A DNA stretch of 5,023 bases, from the NCBI GenBank assembly GCA_024400275.1, contig JAKSMY010000085.1, positions 1-5,023 of the forward strand. Reading direction: 5' to 3'. Under the pieces are notes generated by a model. The model was not told the origin of the DNA and searched no databases. It was given only the letters and a program-made list of their open reading frames with translations. Below are positions 1-4,968 of the stretch, piece by piece; the first letter of the stretch is position 1; every line of letters starts with the position of its first letter. This DNA comes from Paludibacteraceae bacterium. Lineage in GTDB: Bacteria > Bacteroidota > Bacteroidia > Bacteroidales > Paludibacteraceae. The position numbers and the translations under genes were made by a program.

Positions 1-76
1 CAGGAACATTAATTTCAACTTGTATATTGAATAACGATTATAAATCAGCCAAGCACTATGCTAAAGTAAATGGTCG

Positions 77-105
77 CAAAACTATGCGTAATTTATGTTG
101 TCAAA
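77..105 (-). promoter_or_regulatory. Weak candidate leftward promoter
   Basis: On the - strand there is a TAGTTTTG box (84 to 77) matching TAnnTTTG, and a TTTG (105 to 102) upstream. The spacer is 17 bp, shorter than the 20 bp seen at the other promoters in this window, so the pairing is uncertain. If used, it would fire to the left out of the window. A - strand ATG at 9-7, about 60 nt downstream of the likely start site, could begin a gene there. Only three codons of that gene would be visible. Confidence 0.28.
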
Positions 106-217
106 CTTGGTTGACTTTTCAAATTTTTAGATTTGCAAAGGCCTCTCGCAATAAACTGAGTAAGTGCCGTTAAACTTCACTTGGCACACTATAAATACTG
201 GATTCCCACTATCTGAA

Positions 218-261
218 AGCGGTTCGTAAGCGGTTCGTAGCGGGTTCCGAAGCGGTTTGTT
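218..261. repeat. 11-bp tandem repeat, four units
   Basis: Two identical units AGCGGTTCGTA (218-228 and 229-239) are followed by two diverged units, GCGGGTTCCGA (240-250) and AGCGGTTTGTT (251-261). The array is a short minisatellite with an 11-bp period, close to one helical turn. It lies about 135 bp upstream of a + strand terminator and far from any clear gene. Because 11 is not a multiple of 3, any frame through it repeats only every 33 bp (11 residues), which argues against a coding origin. No function can be assigned. Confidence 0.85.
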
Positions 262-312
262 CCGTATTGTTCTCTGTACTCGTCCCTCTCTCTTAACGCT
301 CCCCGCTCCACC

Positions 313-339
313 TTGAGGATTTTGAGGATTTGAGGATTT
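313..339. repeat. GAGGATT short tandem repeat, three units
   Basis: TTGAGGATT occurs at 313-321 and 322-330, followed by TGAGGATTT at 331-339. The shared core is GAGGATT, spaced 9 bp and then 8 bp, as if one T had been lost from the last unit. This is a simple tandem repeat of the kind produced by slippage. It is not inside a recognised gene. Confidence 0.75.
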
Positions 340-396
340 CGAACTGCCCCTTCGCCAACTCTTCGTTCACCCTTGCTTAACATCACAAAATCTTTT

Positions 397-431
397 AGCG
401 GTAATATCAATCACGATATTGCCGTTTTTTT
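397..431 (+). terminator. Rho-independent terminator, + strand
   Basis: The left arm GGTAATATC (400-408) pairs with GATATTGCC (415-423) through nine pairs, one of them a U-G wobble, around the 6-nt loop AATCAC. C399-G424 extends the stem, and G398-U425 and A397-U426 may add to it. The stem runs directly into seven T residues (425-431). This is the classic intrinsic terminator layout for rightward transcription. The opposite strand has no T tract, so it is not bidirectional. It lies 114 bp before the promoter of the flavoprotein operon, so it ends an upstream transcript whose gene I cannot identify in the window. Confidence 0.8.
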
Positions 432-512
432 ATGCGTGCTATTCAGTGCCACCATTTCCGGCAAACGTTAAATACCCAAATAATCTGTGATGTAGTGAAC
501 ACCCATACAAGA

Positions 513-530
513 TTAGCAAAGATTTGCTAA
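513..530. promoter_or_regulatory. 18-bp inverted repeat, candidate operator
   Basis: TTAGCAAA (513-520) and TTTGCTAA (523-530) are perfect 8-bp inverted half-sites separated by the 2 bp GA. The dyad ends 14 bp before the -33 box of the flavoprotein operon promoter and is centred about 60 bp upstream of the likely start site. That position suits a dimeric activator, or an upstream repressor site. There is no T tract, so it is not a terminator. The regulator is unknown; a redox or flavin-linked signal would be a guess from the first gene of the operon. Confidence 0.45.
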
Positions 531-544
531 ACCTGTTAAAAAAG

Positions 545-576
545 TTTGCATATTCAAAAAAAAAATATTACCTTTG
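545..576 (+). promoter_or_regulatory. Bacteroidota-type promoter of the flavoprotein-tadA-dusB operon
   Basis: A -33 box TTTG (545-548) and a -7 box TACCTTTG (569-576) are separated by 20 bp, matching the known Bacteroidota consensus TTTG / TAnnTTTG. The start site should fall near 582-585, giving a leader of under 20 nt before the ATG at 601. This excludes an upstream TTG at 574 as the start codon, because it lies inside the -7 box. Nothing resembling a second promoter was seen before tadA or dusB. Confidence 0.78.
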
Positions 577-600
577 CACTCGAAACGCATTAGATATAGC

Positions 601-1227
601 ATGAAAGTACTTTTAATCAATGGTAGCCCACACAAAGAGGGAAACACCTACATCGCACTCAACGAGGCGGCTCAACAACTCAATAAACGAGGTGTAGAAA
701 CTGAAATTATTTGGGTTGGCAATCAACCAATCAGAGGCTGTGTGGTATGCGGCACTTGTAAACACAATGACAATCGTTGTATATTCAACGATGACCCCTG
801 CAACATGGTTATCTCTGCTATGGAGCATTGCGATGGACTTATCATAGGTGCACCGGTTTATTATGGTCAACCTGCAGCACAGGCAATGGCTCTTCAGCAA
901 CGTATGCTCTATGCCGGAAGTGCCGCTTTTATGAATAAATCTGCTGCTGCCGTATGTGTATGCCGACGTGGCGGAGCTACTGCCGCTTTCCAATCTTTAC
1001 AAATGCCCTTTCAAATGTGCAATATGCCAATTGTGACATCACAGTATTGGAATATTGTCTATGGCCGTGATGCCGGCGAAGCTAAATTGGACGTGGAGGG
1101 CATGCAGACAATGCGTACCTTAGCCGATAATATGGCTTACCTCTTGAGCCAAATGGCTTCTGGAACCGCATCGCTTCCGGAACGCGAAACAAAACAAGTT
1201 ATGGGCTTTATACGCTATGACAGATGA
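601..1227 (+). CDS. NAD(P)H-dependent FMN reductase / iron-sulfur flavoprotein family
   Basis: This 208-residue cytoplasmic protein has the flavodoxin-like fold of the NADPH-dependent FMN reductase superfamily. The N-terminal strand and phosphate loop, MKVLLINGSPHKEGNT, sit at residues 1-16, and a second FMN-contacting motif, GAPVYYGQ, at 83-90. Between them lie Cys47, Cys50, Cys53 and Cys60, spaced C-x2-C-x2-C-x6-C. This fits the compact cluster motif of iron-sulfur flavoproteins (Isf), so a [4Fe-4S] centre next to FMN is likely. RRGGA at 122-126 is another family-like loop. The family moves electrons from NAD(P)H or ferredoxin to flavin, quinones or other acceptors; the substrate here is unknown. 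The ATG at 601 is chosen because it opens the phosphate-loop strand and lies just after a promoter. It is first in the operon and overlaps tadA by 11 bp, so the genes are probably translationally coupled. No Shine-Dalgarno is visible, as usual in this phylum. Confidence 0.88.
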   Translation: MKVLLINGSPHKEGNTYIALNEAAQQLNKRGVETEIIWVGNQPIRGCVVCGTCKHNDNRCIFNDDPCNMVISAMEHCDGLIIGAPVYYGQPAAQAMALQQRMLYAGSAAFMNKSAAAVCVCRRGGATAAFQSLQMPFQMCNMPIVTSQYWNIVYGRDAGEAKLDVEGMQTMRTLADNMAYLLSQMASGTASLPERETKQVMGFIRYDR

Positions 1228-1651
1228 TGAAAAATATATGTCTCTTGCGCTTGCAGAAGCAGATAAGGCATTTCAAAAAGACGAAGTGCCCATTGGTTGT
1301 GTTATAGTTTGTCAAAATCAAATTATTGGTCGAGGACATAATCTAACCGAAACGCTTCAAGATGTTACGGCGCACGCTGAAATACAGGCCATCACAGCTG
1401 CGGCTCAAACACTTGGCGGCAAATACCTCACGGACTGCACCCTATACGTTACCGTTGAACCATGTGCTATGTGTGCAGGTGCCATTGGTTGGGCACAAGT
1501 CTCGCGTCTTGTTTACGGCACCCCTGATACCAAACGAGGCTTTACCATTCTCGCTCCGCAGGCTATTCATCCAAAATGCTCCATTTCATCGGGAATACTT
1601 GCTGATGAATGTAGTAAAAAAGTTCAATCCTTTTTTCAACAAAAACGATGA
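1217..1651 (+). CDS. tadA: tRNA adenosine(34) deaminase TadA
   Basis: TadA deaminates adenosine 34 of the tRNA-Arg ACG anticodon to inosine, which lets one tRNA read CGU, CGC and CGA. The 144-residue protein shows the full zinc cytidine/deoxycytidylate deaminase signature. HAE at residues 53-55 supplies the zinc ligand His53 and the proton-shuttling Glu55, and PCAMC at 82-86 supplies ligands Cys83 and Cys86. The N-terminal helix followed by EVPIGCVIV (23-31) and HNLTET (41-46), and the C-terminal part LADECSKKVQSFF (128-140), match bacterial TadA rather than guanine or cytosine deaminases. The ATG at 1217 gives the usual N-terminus, a short acidic lead into the first helix. It overlaps the flavoprotein gene by 11 bp and dusB by 4 bp (ATGA), so all three are probably one transcript with coupled translation. 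All key residues are intact. Confidence 0.95.
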   Translation: MTDDEKYMSLALAEADKAFQKDEVPIGCVIVCQNQIIGRGHNLTETLQDVTAHAEIQAITAAAQTLGGKYLTDCTLYVTVEPCAMCAGAIGWAQVSRLVYGTPDTKRGFTILAPQAIHPKCSISSGILADECSKKVQSFFQQKR

Positions 1652-2619
1652 ATTATCCTTTATATCTCGCCCCTATGGAGGATGTAACAGACCCCGCCTT
1701 CCGGTTACTCTGCAAACGTTTTGGTGCTGACCGTGTCTATTCTGAATTTATCAATGCCGATGCGCTTGTTCGTGATGTGTCGGCTGCCACCCGCAAACTG
1801 ACCATCTCTGATGTTGAGCGTCCTGTCGCTATTCAGATATATGGCCGTGATGCAGATTCGATGGCAGAGGCTGCGCGTATTGTTGAGCAGGCACATCCTG
1901 ATATTATTGATATTAACTTTGGCTGCCCTGTTAAAAAAGTAGCAGGAAAAGGAGCCGGAGCAGGATTGTTGCGCGATGTGCCTCGTATGCTCGACATCAC
2001 TCGTGCCGTTGTTAATGCTGTGCATACTCCTGTTACTGCCAAGACACGACTGGGGTGGAACAGCGATGAAATTATTATTGTCGATTTGGCAGAAGCTTTA
2101 CAAGATTGTGGTATTCAAGAATTGGCTATTCATGGGCGTACCCGTGCACAAATGTACACAGGCGAGGCAGATTGGACACTCATCGGTGCAGTCAAAAATA
2201 ACCCGCGTATGCATATACCAATCATTGGTAATGGCGATGTCACCACTCCTGAACGTGCTAAGGAATGTTTTGACCGGTACGGTGTAGATGCCATCATGAT
2301 TGGACGTGCCACCTTTGGCTGCCCGTGGATATTTGAGGACATTAAATCCTACCTCAATGCTAATCATACATCGTGCATTGTTAATCGTCAACCTCGTACT
2401 ATGCAGTGGTGCGTCTCTGTGCTAAAGGAATATGTGGAGCGTTCTATAGATTGGATAGGTGATGAGCGAAAGGGAATTGTGCATAGTCGCCGCCATTTTG
2501 CCAATAGTCCTGTTTTTAAAGGATTATATAATTTCAAGCAGACTCGTATTGCGCTTCTTCGTGCCGAAACAAAGAACGAAGTTTTTGCCATTATGGACGA
2601 TATTGTTCGTAATTACTAA
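1648..2619 (+). CDS. dusB: tRNA-dihydrouridine synthase (DusB type)
   Basis: Dus enzymes are FMN-dependent and use NADPH to reduce uridines in the tRNA D-loop to dihydrouridine. The 323-residue protein is full length for DusB (E. coli DusB is about 320). It has the TIM-barrel motifs in order: LAPMEDVTD at 7-15 (FMN site), QIYGRD at 63-68, DINFGCPVKKVAGKGAG at 88-104 with the catalytic general acid Cys93, AKTRLGW at 131-137 (FMN-contacting Lys132), IHGRTRAQMYTG at 161-172, GNGDV at 194-198 and MIGRATFGCPWIF at 217-229. The helical tRNA-binding domain follows from about 250, with the conserved basic patch SRRH at 280-283. The ATG overlaps the tadA stop as ATGA, giving coupled translation. The gene ends 4 nt inside the convergent neighbour, leaving no room for a private terminator. 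The subfamily is assigned from GCPVKKVAGKGAGAGLL and length; which U positions it modifies is not visible. Confidence 0.94.
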   Translation: MNYPLYLAPMEDVTDPAFRLLCKRFGADRVYSEFINADALVRDVSAATRKLTISDVERPVAIQIYGRDADSMAEAARIVEQAHPDIIDINFGCPVKKVAGKGAGAGLLRDVPRMLDITRAVVNAVHTPVTAKTRLGWNSDEIIIVDLAEALQDCGIQELAIHGRTRAQMYTGEADWTLIGAVKNNPRMHIPIIGNGDVTTPERAKECFDRYGVDAIMIGRATFGCPWIFEDIKSYLNANHTSCIVNRQPRTMQWCVSVLKEYVERSIDWIGDERKGIVHSRRHFANSPVFKGLYNFKQTRIALLRAETKNEVFAIMDDIVRNY

Positions 2620-4403
2620 AAAGTGGCACGCAGCAACAAATGTACATCGGTGCGTGTGGGTTTATTGTCTCCTGTCCACTGAGGGTGGTAAAAAGTCTCG
2701 CTGACGCGGCAATATGCCGATAAATTCTTGCATATCTGGTACCGCATATTGAGATATAGTCGTCCTCCTACATGATAGGTGGCTGGAATAGACATGGCAT
2801 ATAGCACATCGTTCTCGTATATATAAATACGGTTGTCCCATTGTTTGACATCAAAGGCTTGTACTCGCAGTTGTAGGGTAATGGGAACTTGCCGAAAACT
2901 GTAATGTACGTCTTGCAGAACACTGAATCCACATGTTGGGTTGTTAGTGCCTTTTTTGACTAAAGACCCGTCTAATTGGGTGCGAAGATGCCAGCCCCCT
3001 TGATTCCAATTAAACTGGTAACGTAATGAATAAGTGTCTGTCACATATCTGCGTTTGGCACGAAACTTCCAAAACATGGACATTTCTTGATTAACCTCAA
3101 AGTCGGCTTGCCCCATCATATCCCAACCCCAACTGGCTTTTGGAATACCGTATTTAGGACCGGAAAAGTAGAATCCGTCGGCATAAATAGAAAATCTCCA
3201 TTGGGGAACTAACTTAATTTCGGTACCTATATAAAGTCCATTTTCATCATTTACTTTGCTTGTTTCTGCAAATGTTTGGGCATATCGGCTGTAGTAAGTT
3301 GGCGAATAATAACGATAAAAGAGTAAAAATCCAAGTCCGTTGATGGGGGAGAGTCGGGCACCAACTATTGTTCCCCAACCCCATTGAGAGGCATAACTGG
3401 TAGCCACTTCTCCCCATAAATCCCATCGCCCCATATTATAACGTGCATTTACTCCGAAAGCAGTTGCTGTGGAGTCTGTTCGATAGATGTTTTCTATGGC
3501 TGTCAGTCCTATCTTCCATTTGTTATGTTTATAAGTGGTGTTGAATCCAACCACATGGTGCCATAAACTGTCTTTCTCCTTGCGAATAGAATATAGGGCG
3601 GTTATGTCTAAAGAACCGAATTTTAAAGTAGATGCTATACCATGTAAATAATCGTATGAATCACTTGCAGAACTATATTTTTTTACACCTTCTGCACCAT
3701 TGGCTGATGACATAATATAGGTGCTTTTCCCCATGTGAACGGCTTGACCTAATATCAACCCTTGTCCGAATTGACCTTGAAAATTACCGATTACTAAAGT
3801 CTTTATGTGAGGAATCATATTGTTTAATTGAATATATCCTCCGTAATTGAGTTCCTTCCATGGCACACTGGCACCCCGCTGTAGTGAGAATCCTGCCATT
3901 ACTCTGTTTTTGTAGTTAAATCGATAACGCAGATTGCCATAAAAAGGATCTTCTTTGGCATTTTCTATATTGCGCGCATCTGTGCGTAGCGTTAGTTCGT
4001 GTTTGGCATAATGAAAAATTTCACGGGGATAAATCTGTTCTTGAATAGTTGGCTTTTCGGTTATTACAAAATAGCTTAAGTTACGTATTTCATAATCTCG
4101 CAATCCTGGAACTAATTGTAATTCATATACGCTCTGCATAGGATGCTTATAAACGTAAGTTAGGATGTTGTCTATTTGCAGGTCGCTTAAAAAACGTAAT
4201 CGTTGCAAATCTTCTTCCGTAGCTGTGTTTAGATCAATGCGTTGATTATGTAACTCCATTAATTCTTGACTCAAATCTTCTAAATTGCCGCCATATTCTT
4301 CCACTTGTTCATAAATGTCGCTGATAATATCAGATATGGTTTGGGCATTTAATAAGTTTGAACAAAACATTAAAATACTGATATAGACAATGTACCGCCT
4401 CAT
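2616..4403 (-). CDS. Exported helix-hairpin-helix protein with predicted outer-membrane beta-barrel
   Basis: This is a 595-residue precursor. Residues 1-20 form a signal peptide, with basic MRRY, a hydrophobic core and likely cleavage after LNA before Gln21. Cys14 is preceded by Phe and is not a convincing lipobox. Residues 25-52 look like a short amphipathic helical stretch. Residues 56-115 are a ComEA-like helix-hairpin-helix region: DLNTATEEDLQRLRFL starts the first hairpin, and ELQLVPGL (94-101) marks the second. From about 130 to the end the chain alternates polar and aromatic residues, is rich in Tyr and Trp, and ends in Phe595, as expected for a barrel inserted by the BAM machinery. 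A motif around GQFGQGLILG (210-219) resembles related Bacteroidales proteins as I remember them. The role is unknown: DNA contact or a protein-protein role of the periplasmic domain are both guesses. The gene has its own promoter and is convergent with dusB. Confidence 0.85.
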   Translation of the reverse strand: MRRYIVYISILMFCSNLLNAQTISDIISDIYEQVEEYGGNLEDLSQELMELHNQRIDLNTATEEDLQRLRFLSDLQIDNILTYVYKHPMQSVYELQLVPGLRDYEIRNLSYFVITEKPTIQEQIYPREIFHYAKHELTLRTDARNIENAKEDPFYGNLRYRFNYKNRVMAGFSLQRGASVPWKELNYGGYIQLNNMIPHIKTLVIGNFQGQFGQGLILGQAVHMGKSTYIMSSANGAEGVKKYSSASDSYDYLHGIASTLKFGSLDITALYSIRKEKDSLWHHVVGFNTTYKHNKWKIGLTAIENIYRTDSTATAFGVNARYNMGRWDLWGEVATSYASQWGWGTIVGARLSPINGLGFLLFYRYYSPTYYSRYAQTFAETSKVNDENGLYIGTEIKLVPQWRFSIYADGFYFSGPKYGIPKASWGWDMMGQADFEVNQEMSMFWKFRAKRRYVTDTYSLRYQFNWNQGGWHLRTQLDGSLVKKGTNNPTCGFSVLQDVHYSFRQVPITLQLRVQAFDVKQWDNRIYIYENDVLYAMSIPATYHVGGRLYLNMRYQICKNLSAYCRVSETFYHPQWTGDNKPTRTDVHLLLRATF

Positions 4404-4438
4404 GTTTTCATTCTATAGCATAACTCATTAAGAGAATG

Positions 4439-4470
4439 CAAAAGTACAAAAAATAATTTGAATTTCCAAT
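4439..4470 (-). promoter_or_regulatory. Promoter of the helix-hairpin-helix barrel gene
   Basis: Read on the - strand, a -7 box TACTTTTG (4446 to 4439) matches TAnnTTTG exactly. A near-consensus -33 box ATTG (4470 to 4467) lies 20 bp upstream, the same spacing as at the other strong promoters in the window. The start site should fall near 4432, giving a leader of about 30 nt before the ATG at 4403. It diverges from the twin + strand promoters to its right; the -33 boxes are about 92 bp apart. Confidence 0.72.
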
Positions 4471-4499
4471 AATTGAAGCGATTTCTTACGCTTTACTAT

Positions 4500-4515
4500 C
4501 ACGCGCGCGCACGCG
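4500..4515. other. Alternating purine-pyrimidine tract (Z-DNA candidate)
   Basis: CACGCGCGCGCACGCG is an unbroken 16-nt pyrimidine-purine alternation, mostly CG steps, flanked by TATC (4497-4500) and GATA (4515-4518). CG and CA alternations are the sequences that most readily adopt left-handed Z-DNA under negative supercoiling. The tract lies between the leftward barrel-gene promoter and the rightward twin promoters, where divergent transcription would raise negative supercoiling. It stands out sharply in an otherwise AT-rich gap. Function is inference only. Confidence 0.5.
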
Positions 4516-4562
4516 ATATAGATTAAGGTGGAGATGTTTTTTTGAACAATTTCGGTTTTTTA

Positions 4563-4594
4563 CTTGGTCATGTCCGAATAAAGCAGTACCTTTG
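4563..4594 (+). promoter_or_regulatory. Upstream member (P1) of a twin promoter
   Basis: The -33 box is CTTG (4563-4566), one base off TTTG. The -7 box is TACCTTTG (4587-4594), with a 20-bp spacer. The 11-mer TTGGTCATGTC at 4564-4574 overlaps the -33 box and the start of the spacer. The same 11-mer occurs in the same register at P2, 147 bp downstream. T-rich runs at 4535-4560 precede it and could act as an UP-like element. No translatable gene follows before P2. Confidence 0.68.
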
Positions 4595-4597
4595 CAA

Positions 4598-4645
4598 GCT
4601 TTTTCGCCGTTATGGTAGCGACCCTGCAAATGTGGTTGAAAAAGC
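4598..4645 (+). repeat. Inverted repeat in the P1 transcript
   Basis: GCTTTTTC (4598-4605) and GAAAAAGC (4638-4645) are perfect 8-bp complements enclosing 32 nt. They begin within a few bases of the expected P1 start site, so a P1 transcript could fold its 5' end into a hairpin. There is no T tract after it, so it is not a terminator. It may be chance in AT-rich sequence. Confidence 0.35.
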
Positions 4646-4709
4646 GACAAATTTGCTACAATTGAAAATCAGTGACTTACAAAGTTTTTTTCAGAAAAAT
4701 GCAAAAAAA

Positions 4710-4741
4710 TTTGGTCATGTCAAAAAATTGTTGTAATTTTG
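4710..4741 (+). promoter_or_regulatory. Downstream member (P2) of a twin promoter, consensus match
   Basis: The -33 box TTTG (4710-4713), 20-bp spacer and -7 box TAATTTTG (4734-4741) match the Bacteroidota consensus completely. TTGGTCATGTC at 4711-4721 repeats the 11-mer of P1 at the same distance from the -7 box. The A/T-rich stretch 4684-4709 directly upstream could serve as an UP-like element. The start site should fall near 4748. The sequence after both -7 boxes shares a TTTCGC/CCG-type stretch, which supports duplication of a larger promoter-plus-start-site unit. Confidence 0.8.
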
Positions 4742-4814
4742 CAGCCGATTTCGCGCCGAAAATCATGCCGGCCTACGAAAGTGATAATGATTTCTTTTAG
4801 AAATCCGCTTAAAA

Positions 4815-4838
4815 GCGACCTTTGAAAGATTGAAACAA
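4815..4838 (+). promoter_or_regulatory. boxA-like antitermination element
   Basis: The core CTTTGAAA (4820-4827), followed by GATTGAAACAA, resembles the Bacillus-type rRNA boxA (TGTTCTTTGAAAACT) and more loosely the E. coli TGCTCTTTAACA. In rRNA leaders boxA RNA binds NusB and S10 and protects the untranslated transcript from termination. Its place about 70-80 nt into the P2 transcript is suitable. The assignment rests on a short motif and on the tandem promoters, so it is tentative. Confidence 0.38.
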
Positions 4839-4847
4839 TTTGATGTA

Positions 4848-4912
4848 GTACAAGAATTTGTACGGAAGCAATTTACGAAACGCAAGTGGAGAAATTTCTT
4901 CTTGTACAAGAA
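4848..4912 (+). repeat. GTACAAGAA dyad cluster with a 14-bp perfect palindrome
   Basis: GTACAAGAA occurs at 4848-4856 and 4904-4912. TTGTAC occurs at 4858-4863 and 4902-4907. TTCTTGTACAAGAA (4899-4912) is a perfect 14-bp palindrome, extended by three more A/T pairs beyond one mismatch. RNA from here could form a local hairpin (4848-4853 with 4858-4863) or a 9-bp long-range stem (4848-4856 with 4899-4907). These two folds exclude each other. Roles could be RNA processing or protein binding; none is shown by the sequence. Confidence 0.6.
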
Positions 4913-4933
4913 AAAATTGGGAATCAAGGACAA

Positions 4934-4968
4934 GCATTGTGCATTGTGCATTGTGCATTGTCAATTGT
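4934..4968. repeat. GCATTGT heptamer tandem repeat
   Basis: Four exact GCATTGT units (4934-4961) are followed by a degenerate fifth, CAATTGT (4962-4968). Similar GCATTGT/CAATTG strings occur between genes in Bacteroidales genomes as far as I recall, so this is probably a recurrent non-coding repeat rather than a site specific to this locus. The copy number could vary by slippage between strains. Confidence 0.8.

Larger units (their letters stand above)
1..573. other. Intergenic region without a recognisable gene
   Basis: I find no convincing gene here. The + strand frame from base 3 to the TAA at 171-173 is open from the window edge, but it has no recognisable motif and could be chance or the tail of a gene lying to the left. 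A 73-codon - strand frame (410-189) crosses both tandem repeats and has no promoter or family resemblance. What the region does hold is listed separately: a weak leftward promoter candidate, two short tandem repeats, one strong rho-independent terminator, an inverted repeat and the operon promoter. Positions 432-512 show nothing I can name. Confidence 0.6.

Noticed and set aside
3..173. + strand open frame entering from the left edge
   Set aside because: There is no start in the window, no recognisable motif and an unremarkable composition. It could be the tail of a gene but cannot be supported.
189..410. 73-codon - strand frame
   Set aside because: It runs through the 11-bp and GAGGATT repeats and across part of the terminator stem, has no promoter and resembles no family; its 11-residue pattern is a by-product of the 11-bp repeat.
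574..600. Upstream TTG start for the flavoprotein gene, adding nine residues
   Set aside because: The TTG lies inside the -7 promoter box (569-576), so it would precede the transcript start; the ATG at 601 fits the family N-terminus.
1362..1730. Long alternative frames inside tadA and dusB
   Set aside because: They overlap genes with complete catalytic motifs and have no motifs of their own.
4362..4364. Cys14 of the barrel protein as a lipoprotein cysteine
   Set aside because: Residues before it (LMF) do not make a lipobox, while LNA-Gln at 18-21 is a good signal peptidase I site.
4542..4736. 64-codon + strand frame across the twin promoters
   Set aside because: It lacks an ATG start and contains both -33 regions and the P1 -7 box. 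Its repeated GHV peptide is just the duplicated promoter 11-mer translated.
4763..4951. 62-codon - strand frame
   Set aside because: It is antisense to the leader and starts inside the GCATTGT repeat; no promoter or family resemblance.
4934..4968. Possible CRISPR-like array
   Set aside because: The units are 7 bp with no spacers, so it is a simple tandem repeat; no cas genes are present.
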